Source of the DNA: JAXMHB01 sp046346965
Lineage (GTDB): Bacteria > Pseudomonadota > Gammaproteobacteria > Xanthomonadales > SZUA-5
NCBI GenBank assembly: GCA_046346965.1
Contig: JAXMHB010000009.1
Span: 105,306 to 169,305, forward strand
Reading direction: 5' to 3'
DNA length: 64,000 nucleotides
Below, in pieces: positions 22,927 through 30,830 of this stretch (the first letter of the stretch is position 1; the number at the start of each line of letters is the position of its first letter). The translations under genes and the position numbers were made by a program. The notes beneath the pieces were generated by a model. It searched no databases and was not told the DNA's origin. It saw nothing but the letters and a program-made list of their open reading frames with translations.

Positions 22927-24036
22927 ATGAAAGTACGTGCTGCCGTTGCCTGGAAAGCGGGTGCACCGCTGACCATCGAGTCCGTGGATCTGGACGGTCC
23001 GCGCGCTGGCGAAGTGCTGGTAGAAATCCGCGCCACCGGCATCTGTCACACCGACGCGTACACGCTGTCGGGCGCCGATGCCGAGGGCATTTTCCCGGCC
23101 ATCCTCGGCCACGAAGGCGCTGGTGTCGTCGTTGACGTCGGGGCCGGCGTCAAGAGCGTGCGCAAGGGCGATCACGTGATCCCGCTGTACACGCCGGAAT
23201 GCCGTGAGTGCGAGTACTGCCTGAATCCGAAGACCAATCTGTGTCAGGCGATCCGCAGCACCCAGGGCCAGGGCCTGATGCCCGACGGCAGCAGTCGCTT
23301 CTCGCTGGACGGGCAGCCGATCTATCACTACATGGGCACATCGACGTTTGCGAACTACATCGTGCTGCCGGAAATCGCGGTGGCCAAGATTCGTGAGGAC
23401 GCGCCTTTCGACAAGGTCTGCTACATCGGCTGCGGCGTGACCACCGGCATCGGCGCGGTCATCTACACCGCCAAGGTCGAGCCCGGTTCGCGCGTCGTGG
23501 TGTTTGGCCTCGGCGGCATCGGCCTCAACGTGATCCAGGGCGCGCGCATGGTCGGCGCCGCGCAGATCGTCGGTGTCGACATCAATCCGGCCAAGCGCGC
23601 GATGGCGGAGAAGTTCGGCATGACCGACTTCGTCAATCCGAACGAGATCGAGGGCGACCTGGTGCAGTACCTGGTCGGCCTGACCAAGGGCGGCGCCGAT
23701 TACTCCTTCGAGTGCGTAGGCAGTCCCAAGCTGATGCGTCAGGCGCTGGAATGCTGTCACAAGGGCTGGGGCACCAGCGTCATCATCGGCGTGGCGGCCT
23801 CTGGCCAGGAAATTTCGACGCGGCCCTTCCAGCTGGTGACCGGGCGCAACTGGCGCGGCAGCGCCTTCGGCGGCGCCCGCGGGCGCACCGATGTGCCCAA
23901 GATCGTCGACTGGTACATGGAAGGACGCATCGACATCGACAGCCTGATCACCCACACGATGCCGCTGGAACAGATCAACGACGGCTTTGATCTGATGCAT
24001 CGCGGCGAGTCGATCCGTGGCGTGGTGATCTACTGA
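22927..24036 (+). CDS. frmA: S-(hydroxymethyl)glutathione dehydrogenase / class III alcohol dehydrogenase
   Basis: Oxidises the formaldehyde-glutathione adduct to S-formylglutathione with NAD. The 369-residue zinc enzyme has catalytic-zinc ligands Cys40 and the GHE pair His62/Glu63, structural-zinc cysteines Cys92, Cys95, Cys98 and Cys106, and the GLGGIGLNVIQGA nucleotide loop followed by GVDIN, whose Asp favours NAD. AGGAAGG precedes the ATG. The stop overlaps the start of frmB (TGATG), so the two-step detoxification pathway is translated as a unit. I see no FrmR-type repressor gene beside it, unlike E. coli. Confidence 0.96.
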   Translation: MKVRAAVAWKAGAPLTIESVDLDGPRAGEVLVEIRATGICHTDAYTLSGADAEGIFPAILGHEGAGVVVDVGAGVKSVRKGDHVIPLYTPECRECEYCLNPKTNLCQAIRSTQGQGLMPDGSSRFSLDGQPIYHYMGTSTFANYIVLPEIAVAKIREDAPFDKVCYIGCGVTTGIGAVIYTAKVEPGSRVVVFGLGGIGLNVIQGARMVGAAQIVGVDINPAKRAMAEKFGMTDFVNPNEIEGDLVQYLVGLTKGGADYSFECVGSPKLMRQALECCHKGWGTSVIIGVAASGQEISTRPFQLVTGRNWRGSAFGGARGRTDVPKIVDWYMEGRIDIDSLITHTMPLEQINDGFDLMHRGESIRGVVIY

Positions 24037-24875
24037 TGGCGCTGGAGGTGCTCAGCGAGCACGCCTGCTTCGGCGGCGTGCAGGGCTACTACCGGCATGA
24101 CTCGGCGGCTTGCGCGAGTCCCATGCGCTTCTCGGTGTATCGCCCACCGCAGACGAAGCCGGGGACGCCGATGCTGTTGTTCCTGGCCGGGTTGACCTGT
24201 ACCGAGGAGACCTTCGCGATCAAGGCCGGTGCCCAGCGCATGGCCGCGAAGCTCGGGTTGATCCTGGTGGCGCCCGATACCAGTCCGCGCGACACCGGTT
24301 TTGCCGGTGCCACCGGGGACTGGGAGTTTGGCGAGGGCGCCGGCTTCTATCTCGATGCGACCGCGGCGCCGTGGTCCACGCGTTTTCGCATGGCCAGCTA
24401 TGTGGTGGACGAACTGCCGGCGCTGGTGGCGACCGAGTTCGGCGGCGACCTCGACCGCATCGGCCTGTGCGGCCACTCGATGGGCGGCCACGGCGCCCTG
24501 ACGCTGGGGCTCAAGCACCCGCAGCGTTTTCGCAGCCTGTCGGCGCTGGCGCCGATCGTGGCGCCTAGCGAGGTGCCCTGGGGACAGAAGGCCTTCAGTC
24601 GCTACCTGGGCGAGGATCGCGCGCAGTGGGCTGCCCACGATGCCTGCGAGTTGGTGCGGCGCGGCGGCCATCCGCATACGATCCTGATCGATCAAGGATT
24701 GGCGGACAAGTTTCTGGACGTGCAGCTGCAGCCGGAGCGCTTCGAGGCGGCCTGCGCCAGCGTCGCGCAGCCGCTGATGCTGCGCCGCCACGCGGGCTAC
24801 GATCACGGCTATTACTTCATCCAAAGCGTGATCGCTGATCATCTGCGCCACCACGCGGCGGTGCTGCTCGGTTGA
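24036..24875 (+). CDS. frmB: S-formylglutathione hydrolase
   Basis: Hydrolyses S-formylglutathione to formate and glutathione, the second step after FrmA. The 279-residue alpha/beta hydrolase of the esterase D family carries the nucleophile elbow GHSMGG with Ser148, the oxyanion segment FLAGLTCTEETF at 49-60, and the terminal GYDHGYYF holding the catalytic His. An Asp in ILIDQGLADKF completes the triad. Length is as usual for the family. The ATG shares its A with the frmA stop. Confidence 0.95.
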   Translation: MALEVLSEHACFGGVQGYYRHDSAACASPMRFSVYRPPQTKPGTPMLLFLAGLTCTEETFAIKAGAQRMAAKLGLILVAPDTSPRDTGFAGATGDWEFGEGAGFYLDATAAPWSTRFRMASYVVDELPALVATEFGGDLDRIGLCGHSMGGHGALTLGLKHPQRFRSLSALAPIVAPSEVPWGQKAFSRYLGEDRAQWAAHDACELVRRGGHPHTILIDQGLADKFLDVQLQPERFEAACASVAQPLMLRRHAGYDHGYYFIQSVIADHLRHHAAVLLG

Positions 24876-24885
24876 TGCGGGCGCC

Positions 24886-25452
24886 ATGAATCCGTCCAGC
24901 AATCTGTTCCTGATCGGTCCGATGGGCGCCGGCAAAAGCACGGTGGGCAGGCGGCTGGCGCGCGACCTCGGCTTGCGCTTCGTCGATCTGGACCACGAGA
25001 TCGAACTGGAAGCGGGCAGCAGCATCCCGCTGCTGTTCGAAGCCGAGGGCGAGGCCGCGTTCCGGGCGCGCGAGAGCGCCGCGCTGCAGCGCTTTTGCCA
25101 GCAACAGGGACTGGTGCTGGCCACCGGCGGTGGCTGCATCCTGACGCCATCCAATCAGCAATTGCTGCGTGAGCATGGCTTCGTTTTGTACCTGGAGGCG
25201 CCGGTGGAGCTGCAGTTGGAGCGTCTCGCGCGCGACCACACGCGCCCGCTGCTCCGCACGCCGGATCGCGCCCAGACGCTGCGCGCACTGGCCGAGCAGC
25301 GCAATCCGATCTACAGCCGCCTGGCCGATTTGACCGTGTCCGCCGATCGCGCCGGGCCAGGCGTGACTGCGCGCCGCGCGCTGAACGCCTTGCGCACGCG
25401 CTGGCAGTGGCTGCCGGCGCCCACTCCGCACCCTGAGGTCGACCCGACATGA
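24886..25452 (+). CDS. aroK: Shikimate kinase
   Basis: Phosphorylates shikimate at O3 in aromatic amino-acid synthesis. The 188-residue P-loop kinase has Walker A GPMGAGKST at 11-19, DLDHEIE for substrate binding, and ATGGGCIL as the glycine-rich shikimate loop. The Arg-rich lid is ARDHTRPLL. The C-terminal tail of about 15 residues past the fold is Pro-rich. It begins ten bases after frmB and overlaps aroB by four bases (ATGA), the widespread aroK-aroB pairing. Confidence 0.95.
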   Translation: MNPSSNLFLIGPMGAGKSTVGRRLARDLGLRFVDLDHEIELEAGSSIPLLFEAEGEAAFRARESAALQRFCQQQGLVLATGGGCILTPSNQQLLREHGFVLYLEAPVELQLERLARDHTRPLLRTPDRAQTLRALAEQRNPIYSRLADLTVSADRAGPGVTARRALNALRTRWQWLPAPTPHPEVDPT

Positions 25453-26525
25453 CCGCCAGTCTGAGCGTCGCGCTCGCTGATCGCAGCTACCCCATCCATA
25501 TCGGCGCCGGCCTGCTGCAGCAGGTGCCGCTGCTGCGGAGCGCCATCCGCGGGCGTCAGGTACTGCTGCTCAGCAACGAGACGGTCGCGCCGCTGTACGC
25601 CGCGCCGGTCGAGGCGGCGCTCGACGGTCTGCGCGTTGCGCCTCTGCTGCTGCCGGATGGCGAGGCCTACAAGACGGTGGAGTCGGCTACCCGGGTGTGG
25701 ACCGCCCTGGCCGAGCTTGGGGCGCAGCGCAATGCGTGTCTGATTGCCCTTGGCGGCGGCGTGATCGGTGATCTCGGCGGCTTTGCGGCGGCTTGCTGGA
25801 TGCGCGGCATCGACTTCATCCAGTTGCCGACCACGCTGCTGGCGATGGTGGATTCCTCGGTGGGCGGAAAGACCGCGGTCAACGTGCCGCAAGGCAAGAA
25901 TCTGATCGGCGCCTTCTGGCAACCGCGTCTGGTGCTGGCGGATATCCGCACACTGGCGACGCTACCCGAGCGCGAGTACCGCGCCGGTCTGGCCGAGGTG
26001 GTGAAGTACGCGGCCATCGTCGACGCGCCCTTCTTCCAGTGGCTGGAGACGCATGCGGCGGCGCTGCTGGCGCGCGAGGATGCGGTGGTGACCGAGGCGG
26101 TGTTGCGCTCCTGTACCCACAAGGCCGCCATCGTCGCGCGCGACGAGCGCGAACAGGGCGAGCGCGCCTGGCTCAATTTCGGCCATACCTACGGTCACGC
26201 GCTGGAGACCCTGGGGCAATACCGGACCCTGCTGCACGGAGAAGCGGTGGCCATCGGCATGCTGATGGCGGCGCACCTGAGCGCCACGCTGGGCCTCGCC
26301 AGCCACGCCGACAGCGAGCGCCTGCGCAAGCTGCTGAGCGTGCTCGGTTTGCCGATCGGTCGGCCGCCGTCGGCGAGCCCCGAGCGGATCGTCGAGTTGA
26401 TGCGCCTGGACAAGAAAACGCTCAGCGATCGCCTGCGGCTGATCCTGTGGCGCGGCATCGGGCGTGCCGAGATCGTCGATGGTGTGGATGCCGAGGCCAT
26501 CCTCGGCGCGCTCCACGCGGCCTGA
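25449..26525 (+). CDS. aroB: 3-dehydroquinate synthase
   Basis: Second step of the shikimate pathway: cyclises DAHP to 3-dehydroquinate using NAD and a metal ion. The 358-residue protein has PDGEAYKT near residue 62, the NAD loop GGGVIGDLGGFAAACWMRG, the DSSVGGKTAVN active-site segment, the metal-binding EVVKYAAI, and the late LNFGHTYGHALE and LHGEAVAIGM histidines. All expected motifs are present and the length is normal. It is coupled to aroK by overlap. Confidence 0.96.
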   Translation: MTASLSVALADRSYPIHIGAGLLQQVPLLRSAIRGRQVLLLSNETVAPLYAAPVEAALDGLRVAPLLLPDGEAYKTVESATRVWTALAELGAQRNACLIALGGGVIGDLGGFAAACWMRGIDFIQLPTTLLAMVDSSVGGKTAVNVPQGKNLIGAFWQPRLVLADIRTLATLPEREYRAGLAEVVKYAAIVDAPFFQWLETHAAALLAREDAVVTEAVLRSCTHKAAIVARDEREQGERAWLNFGHTYGHALETLGQYRTLLHGEAVAIGMLMAAHLSATLGLASHADSERLRKLLSVLGLPIGRPPSASPERIVELMRLDKKTLSDRLRLILWRGIGRAEIVDGVDAEAILGALHAA

Positions 26526-26533
26526 GGGCGCGA

Positions 26534-27094
26534 TCAGCCCTTCAGCGGTTCCAGGATCGCGTCCAGATTCAGCGTGTCGCAGAACTCCAGGAAGTCCTCG
26601 CGCAGGCTGGAGATATGTGCGGACGCCGGGATGCCGATGGAAATCTGCGCCGAGAACATCTCCGCGCCAGTCTGGGCCGCGCGGTAGCGCGAGGAGCTCA
26701 GGGCTTCCACGGTGATGCCGCGACGCGAATAGAACTCGGCCAGCTGATACAAGATGCCGGGACGGTCGGCTGCGATCACTTCCACCGTGTACGGCAGGCT
26801 GGTGCCGGTCAGTTCGCGCGAACTGGTGCGGCGCATGGTCAGGGTCATCTGGTCATCGCGCTGGATCTTGGTCAGCGCGTTCTCGCACTTGGCGATCGCG
26901 TCCCAGGCGCCAGAGGCCAGCATCAGCACGCAGACTTCCTGGCCGAGCATGGACACCCGGGCTTCCAGCAGATTGCAGCCGGCGTCGACCACACGCTTGC
27001 CGAGTATCGTCAGCAGCGGGACCGAATTCGGGGCAATCGCCGAGACAAGCAGGTGATTGTCAGGGACGTTGGGGCGCGGGTTGGGATCGGACAC
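26534..27094 (-). CDS. gcvR: GcvR-like ACT-domain protein
   Basis: A 186-residue protein of two ACT domains (about 15-85 and 100-180), the layout of the glycine-cleavage repressor GcvR. The first begins NHLLVSAIAPNSVPLLTILGKRV, the second YTVEVIAADRPGILYQLAEFYSRRGI, both with the ligand-loop pattern of amino-acid-sensing ACT folds. Start: GTG ending at 27094, with a SDPNPRPNVPDN leader before the first strand. An upstream TTG at 27229 would overlap dapA and its promoter and is rejected. It diverges from dapA, a gene order seen in other gammaproteobacteria. The partner GcvA is not in the window. Confidence 0.8.
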   Translation of the reverse strand: MSDPNPRPNVPDNHLLVSAIAPNSVPLLTILGKRVVDAGCNLLEARVSMLGQEVCVLMLASGAWDAIAKCENALTKIQRDDQMTLTMRRTSSRELTGTSLPYTVEVIAADRPGILYQLAEFYSRRGITVEALSSSRYRAAQTGAEMFSAQISIGIPASAHISSLREDFLEFCDTLNLDAILEPLKG

Positions 27095-27120
27095 GGCACT
27101 CAGTTCAACCAAGGTGGGTG

Positions 27121-27140
27121 GGTCTGCCCGAAAGCAGACC
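27121..27140. promoter_or_regulatory. Hairpin/dyad in the gcvR-dapA divergent region
   Basis: GGTCTGC-CCGAAA-GCAGACC is a perfect 7-bp dyad lying between the gcvR start and the dapA promoter, inside the likely gcvR leader. It could be an operator or leader structure. No known box is matched. Confidence 0.3.
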
Positions 27141-27161
27141 GAAAACAGCCCTACAGGATAC

Positions 27162-27191
27162 TTGTCAGCCCCAAAAAGCCGCAAGTAAGAT
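27162..27191 (+). promoter_or_regulatory. Probable sigma-70 promoter of dapA
   Basis: TTGTCA at 27162-27167 (one mismatch to consensus), an 18-base spacer and TAAGAT at 27186-27191. The expected transcript start is about 25 bases before the dapA start codon, which leaves just enough leader for ribosome binding. Confidence 0.5.
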
Positions 27192-27223
27192 CGCCGCGTC
27201 CTGGTCAACGCGGAAGCAAGCAC

Positions 27224-28120
27224 TTGCAACTCTCAGGCAGCATTCCGGCATTGGTGACGCCACTGCAAAGCGGCGGCGCCCTGGATCTGGTGGCATTCGA
27301 GCACTTGGTGCGCTGGCAGATCGACGAGGGCAGCAGCGCGCTGGTCGTCGGCGGCTCCACCGGCGAGTCCGGCGCGCTGGAGGCGTTTGAGTTGGCGGCG
27401 CTGCTGGAGTGTGCCGTGCGCGTCAGTGCGGGACGGGTGCCGGTCATCGCCGGCGCCGGCGCGCCCGCCACCCACAAGGCGATCGCCCTGGCGCGTCTGG
27501 CCAAGTCCGCCGGCGCCGACGCCGTGCTCGCCGTCACGCCGTACTACGCCCGACCGACGCAGGCCGGTTTGCTGGCGCACTACCGCGCGCTGGCGGATGA
27601 GGGCGGCCTCCCGGTCATTCTCTACAACGTACCCGGCCGCACCGGCGTCGATCTGAAACCGGAGACAGTGGCCGCGCTGACGTGCCATCGTGGCATCGTG
27701 GGCATCAAGGAGGCAGTGGCCGACATCGAGCGCATGCAGGCCTTGCTGGCCTTGCGGCGCCCTGGCTTTGCCGTGCTGAGCGGCGACGATCCGAGTGCGC
27801 TGCGCGCGCTGAAGGCGGGCGCTGACGGCGTCATTTCCGTGATCGCCAACGCCGTTCCCAGACTCTGGGCTGAACTCTGTGCGCGGGCGCGTACAGAAGC
27901 GTCTGCGGCCGACGCAATCGAGGCTATGCTTGCGCCCTTGAATGCTGCCATAGGCTGCGAGCCGAATCCGATTCCGGTGAAGGCCGCCCTGGCGATGATG
28001 GGTCGCATGCAGGAGGTGTTGCGCCTGCCGCTGTTGCCGCTCTCGCCCAGCCATCGGCCGCGCTTGCAAGCAACGCTGGCGCAGGCCGGCATCACCACGG
28101 TCGCAGGGCTTGCGGCCTGA
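27224..28120 (+). CDS. dapA: 4-hydroxy-tetrahydrodipicolinate synthase
   Basis: Condenses pyruvate with aspartate semialdehyde, the first step of the lysine/diaminopimelate branch. The 298-residue aldolase has the Schiff-base lysine in GIKEAV, the catalytic tyrosine in YNVPGRTG, and GSTGES where most enzymes read GTTGES, so the first active-site Thr is Ser, as I recall for xanthomonad DapA. EPNPIPVKAAL near the C-terminus is typical. Start: TTG at 27224 with GCGGAAG about ten bases upstream; it gives the normal N-terminus QLSGSIPALVTP, and no ATG or GTG lies at the right place. A longer frame from 25793 runs antisense-like through aroB and is not real. bamC follows. Confidence 0.93.
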   Translation: MQLSGSIPALVTPLQSGGALDLVAFEHLVRWQIDEGSSALVVGGSTGESGALEAFELAALLECAVRVSAGRVPVIAGAGAPATHKAIALARLAKSAGADAVLAVTPYYARPTQAGLLAHYRALADEGGLPVILYNVPGRTGVDLKPETVAALTCHRGIVGIKEAVADIERMQALLALRRPGFAVLSGDDPSALRALKAGADGVISVIANAVPRLWAELCARARTEASAADAIEAMLAPLNAAIGCEPNPIPVKAALAMMGRMQEVLRLPLLPLSPSHRPRLQATLAQAGITTVAGLAA

Positions 28121-28139
28121 CATCGGGAAGCCAAAGCGG

Positions 28140-28733
28140 ATGACGCGTGTGCGCAATGGGGTGAGAGGGGTGTGGGCGCTGGGACTGCTGCTCGCATTGG
28201 GTGGCTGTTCGACGCTGGTGGATCGGCCGATCGCCTATCAGGAAGCGCGCGAAACGCCGCCGCTGGAAGTGCCTGAGGATCTGGTGCGTCCGGCGGCCAA
28301 TCCTGCTCTGCAGATACCGGCGGTCGCTGGCGTGGCGCCTGCGGTGGATTCCGCACCGCCGTCGGTCGGCAATACGGTGGCCGTGGCGCGGGCCGGCCTG
28401 CCGCGCGCGGCGAATGCGGTGCTGTCGCTCGCCGACGAACCCGGCAGCGCCTGGCGTCGCGTCGGTATCGCGCTGGAGCGCAGCGGTTGCTGCAAGGTCG
28501 TCGCCAAGGATGAGGCGGGGATGGCCTATCAGGTGGAGTTGAACGGTGCAGCGCCGAAGCCGGGATTCTTCAAGCGCATCTTCGGTGGCTCGGCGCCGGC
28601 GTCGACGATGACCCTGAAGGTCGCCTCGGCCGACGGCGGTGCGACCGTGTCGGTGGTCGATGAGGCGGGCGAATTGCGCCGCGACGATGCCGCGATGACG
28701 GTCCTCGGCGTGGTGGAATCGCGTTTGCGCTGA
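28140..28733 (+). CDS. bamC: BamC-like outer-membrane assembly lipoprotein
   Basis: A 197-residue lipoprotein. The signal peptide ends in the lipobox LALGGC with Cys at about 22. After it comes the conserved unstructured stretch DRPIAYQEARETPPLEVPEDL, the part of BamC that binds BamD, then one domain with a helix-grip-like pattern. E. coli BamC is about 340 residues with two such domains, so this one is short and carries one at most. The frame is intact and ends at a strong terminator, so shortness is not truncation by the window or a frameshift. Position directly after dapA is the conserved gammaproteobacterial order. Confidence 0.82.
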   Translation: MTRVRNGVRGVWALGLLLALGGCSTLVDRPIAYQEARETPPLEVPEDLVRPAANPALQIPAVAGVAPAVDSAPPSVGNTVAVARAGLPRAANAVLSLADEPGSAWRRVGIALERSGCCKVVAKDEAGMAYQVELNGAAPKPGFFKRIFGGSAPASTMTLKVASADGGATVSVVDEAGELRRDDAAMTVLGVVESRLR

Positions 28734-28755
28734 CGCGGGCGATACCCGGCCCAAC

Positions 28756-28783
28756 AAAAAAGCGCCGCATGCGGCGCTTTTTT
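28756..28783. terminator. Bidirectional rho-independent terminator between bamC and fdxA
   Basis: A6-GCGCCGC-AT-GCGGCGC-T6: a GC-rich 7-bp stem flanked by A and T runs on both sides, so it works for bamC on the plus strand and fdxA on the minus strand. The clearest terminator in the window. Confidence 0.92.
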
Positions 28784-28806
28784 CGTCTGCGCGCCATCGG
28801 CGCGCG

Positions 28807-29130
28807 TCAGCGTTCCAGCAGTTTGAGCTTGTCCGACTTGCCGTCCCAGGCCTTGGCGTCCGCCGGTGCTTCTTTGCGCACCGTGATGGTCGGCCAACCG
28901 CGCGACAGCTCGCGGTTCAGTTCGATGAAGTGCTCCTGACCCTTCGGCACATCGTCCTCGGGGAAAATCGCGTTGGCCGGACACTCGGGCTCGCACAAAG
29001 TGCAATCAATGCACTCATCCGGATCGATCACCAGAAAGTTCGGGCCTTCATGGAAGCAGTCCACCGGGCAGACTTCCACGCAGTCGGTGTACTTGCACTT
29101 GATGCAGTTTTCAGTGACGACGAAGGGCAT
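28807..29130 (-). CDS. fdxA: 7Fe ferredoxin [3Fe-4S][4Fe-4S]
   Basis: A 107-residue electron carrier of the Azotobacter FdI type. The cluster cysteines are Cys9, Cys12, Cys17, Cys21 and Cys25 in the first block and Cys40, Cys43, Cys46 and Cys50 in the second (ECIDCTLCEPECP). The spacing C-x7-C-x3-C with a distal Cys gives the 3Fe-4S site, and C-x2-C-x2-C-x3-C the 4Fe-4S site. The C-terminal extension is the usual one for the family. The start lies only 20 bases after the encoded CCA of tRNA-Glu, with no clear Shine-Dalgarno sequence, so it is probably transcribed with the tRNA. Confidence 0.95.
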   Translation of the reverse strand: MPFVVTENCIKCKYTDCVEVCPVDCFHEGPNFLVIDPDECIDCTLCEPECPANAIFPEDDVPKGQEHFIELNRELSRGWPTITVRKEAPADAKAWDGKSDKLKLLER

Positions 29131-29150
29131 TGCGTGCGTGCCAAAAGAGT

Positions 29151-29225
29151 TGGCGCTCCCTACGAGAATCGAACTCGTGTTTTAGCCTTGAGAGGGCCAC
29201 GTCCTGACCGCTAGACGAAGGGAGC
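29151..29225 (-). tRNA. tRNA-Glu, anticodon CTC
   Basis: Read on the minus strand: acceptor GCTCCCT pairs with AGGGAGC, the D-arm is GTCTAGCGGTCAGGAC, the anticodon arm TGGCC-CTCTCAA-GGCTA gives anticodon CTC in a 7-base loop, and the T-arm is ACGAG-TTCGATT-CTCGT. The discriminator is G and CCA is encoded. CTC reads GAG, the glutamate codon favoured in this GC-rich genome; a TTC isoacceptor is presumably elsewhere. Confidence 0.95.
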
Positions 29226-29241
29226 GTCGCAGAACTTCGAG

Positions 29242-29270
29242 ATGATAGCGGGCGATGCGCACTCGTACAA
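29242..29270 (-). promoter_or_regulatory. Probable promoter of tRNA-Glu (and fdxA)
   Basis: On the minus strand: TTGTAC (29265-29270), a 17-base spacer, TATCAT (29242-29247), with the tRNA 5' end 17 bases further on. The -10 has one mismatch, the -35 three. The -35 touches the edge of the repeat that continues to 29433. Confidence 0.5.
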
Positions 29271-29433
29271 GGGAAGCGCTTGCCGAATATGGCTGTGTGG
29301 GGCACGCGCGGGGCGAGGGGCGGGGGACTGTGAGGCGGGGGGGGTAAGGATCCGGGGGGCATGAGCGTGACGTCGTGCACCCTGGACGAGATTCCCGCCG
29401 ACCCGGCCATTGAGCGCGCGGACCCACCCAACG
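29269..29433 (+). repeat. Direct repeat copy A, 5' part of an IS1595-like relic
   Basis: Shares with 30863-30996 the blocks GGGAAGCGCTTGCCGAA, ATGGCTGTGTGGGG, CGCGGGGCGAGGGGCGGGGG, ATGAGCGTGACG and GAGCGCGCGGACCCACCCAAC. This copy has about 30 extra G-rich bases (29327-29357) and continues into transposase sequence. It lacks the GATGAC that follows CCCAAC in copy B, so two Asp codons expected just before AYLGGE are missing here. Confidence 0.7.
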
Positions 29434-29956
29434 CCTACCTAGGTGGCGAGCTCAGCGGCGGCAAGCCGGGCCGCGGCTCGGAAGACAAGCGGGCGTTCGT
29501 CATCGCGGTGTCGAGGGACGAGAACCTCGAACATCCCACCGTCGCGGTGATCGAGCCGGTGAGGGCCTTCGACGACGACTCGATGAAGGACTGGATCGAG
29601 CGCCGTTTGGAACCGGAATGCGAGGTCTAGAGCGACGGTCTGGGCCGCTTTCGTCGCCTTGAAGAGGCGGGCCACGCGCATGCCACGCTCGCCACCGGCT
29701 TCGGTTGCGCCGCCACCGAAGCCAAGGGTGCGCGCTGGGTGAGTGTGCTGCTGGCCAACGCCAAGCGCGCCATCAGCGGCGTCTACCATGCGGTGCGCCC
29801 GCGAAGTACGCGCGCCGCTACTTGGCCGAAGCGGCCTACCGCTTCAACCGCCGCTTTCGACTGTGCGAGATGCTGCCGAGGCTGGCCAGCGCATTTGTGC
29901 GCTGCAAGCCTGCTCTGGAGCGAGTTCTGCGATTGGCCAGCAACTTTCATGGCTGA
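29361..29956 (+). pseudogene. Decayed IS1595-family (ISXO2-like) transposase
   Basis: The translation keeps family landmarks: AYLGGELSGGKPGRGSEDKRAFVIAV, then SDGLG after a stop, ISGVYHAV and KYARRYLAEAAYRFNRRF near the end. Three defects are visible: the Asp pair before AYLGGE is absent, a TAG at 29628-29630 interrupts just before SDGLG, and a frameshift near 29800 moves the C-terminal part to another frame. The N-terminal zinc-binding and helical region usual in this family is not recognisable. The element is therefore dead. It lies on the 5' side of tRNA-Glu and is the first piece of a 2.5-kb accessory stretch ending before clpB. Confidence 0.8.
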
Positions 29957-30023
29957 GGGAGAGGGCTAATCACGTACTCAGGTGAGCGAGGTTGGGGGAA
30001 TTGTGAATGTCCCGGTTCTTCTC

Positions 30024-30764
30024 TCAGTTTGCTGAATCGGCGTCAATTCTTATCAAGCGCAGACCGTGGTAGGTGAATGCGGGTGCTTGTCCGACAATGC
30101 GTGATTGGAGGGGCTTCTTTTGGAAAGTGAGTCGGACCCGCTGACCCTCTTGAGTCCGGGTTTCGTCCAAAATCGAAATCTGTGTTGCGCGGTACTCGAA
30201 AGTGATCGTAGACGGAGTTTCCTCCCACTCGGACGCTTCGACGAGAACGCCCGTCGAAGCGGGCATTTGGCTACCGATAACAGCCAATGGGTTTTGGATC
30301 AGCGTTTGGACGTCGCTCATAGCCATGGACTTGGCAAAGGCGGTCGTTCCGCCCAAACCGGCTGGGTTCATTTCATTATCTCCAAACTGCTGACCGAAGA
30401 TGGTGACAGCGACGTAAGGATTCGCTTTCGCGATTTCAAGCAATTGGCTGGAATCTAGTACCGCGTTGCGCACCACGGAGTCAGACAGGGTTCTAGGACA
30501 GTTCTCCGTCGTCTCATCCTTCGATGCTGTGGGGTCAGTAATATTCGGCACTTGGCCGCAGAAGACACTTGTGCACGACTGACATGCGCCCCCGGGTCCT
30601 CCCGGGCCAATCTTGTACGCAGGGATAATTTCAGCATCTGCAGCGCGACATGCCTGACAGAGAAATCCGTTCAGCCTTCGATTGCAATTGGGGCTAGGTT
30701 GGCTATCGACGTTTGTAGACAGTGCGACCAACGTGAACACTTGCAAAAGATGCATTCCACGCAT
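30024..30764 (-). CDS. Secreted cysteine-rich protein, unknown function, likely acquired
   Basis: A 246-residue protein with an N-terminal hydrophobic signal (MRGMHLLQVFTLVALSTNVDS) and seven cysteines in the next 70 residues (27, 36, 39, 61, 64, 69, 89), including CQAC and CQSC pairs around a Gly-Pro-Gly loop. This suggests a disulfide-knotted or metal-binding head, followed by a cysteine-free domain of strands and helices. I recognise no family. A GAGG site precedes the ATG ending at 30764, and a near-consensus promoter lies 70 bases upstream. The gene is clearly AT-richer than its surroundings and sits between two copies of an IS-related repeat, so recent transfer is likely. A longer upstream frame reads into the repeat and is not real. 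Confidence 0.75.
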   Translation of the reverse strand: MRGMHLLQVFTLVALSTNVDSQPSPNCNRRLNGFLCQACRAADAEIIPAYKIGPGGPGGACQSCTSVFCGQVPNITDPTASKDETTENCPRTLSDSVVRNAVLDSSQLLEIAKANPYVAVTIFGQQFGDNEMNPAGLGGTTAFAKSMAMSDVQTLIQNPLAVIGSQMPASTGVLVEASEWEETPSTITFEYRATQISILDETRTQEGQRVRLTFQKKPLQSRIVGQAPAFTYHGLRLIRIDADSAN

Positions 30765-30830
30765 GACCTCAACCCTTTGTTGCGGAGAGGAAATTCGAAA
30801 GAGTGATAGAAAAGATCCGCTCCCGATAGG

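Noticed and set aside
25793..27223. Long upstream extension of the dapA frame through aroB
   Set aside because: It is out of frame with aroB motifs and adds hundreds of unrelated residues; the TTG at 27224 gives the normal DapA length.
28140..28733. bamC read as truncated or a pseudogene
   Set aside because: The frame is intact, keeps the lipobox and the BamD-binding stretch and ends at a strong terminator; short BamC forms are plausible in this lineage.
29151..29225. tRNA-Glu as an attachment site for an integrated island
   Set aside because: Integrases use the tRNA 3' end, which faces fdxA; the accessory stretch lies on the 5' side, and neither an integrase nor a duplicated tRNA end was seen.
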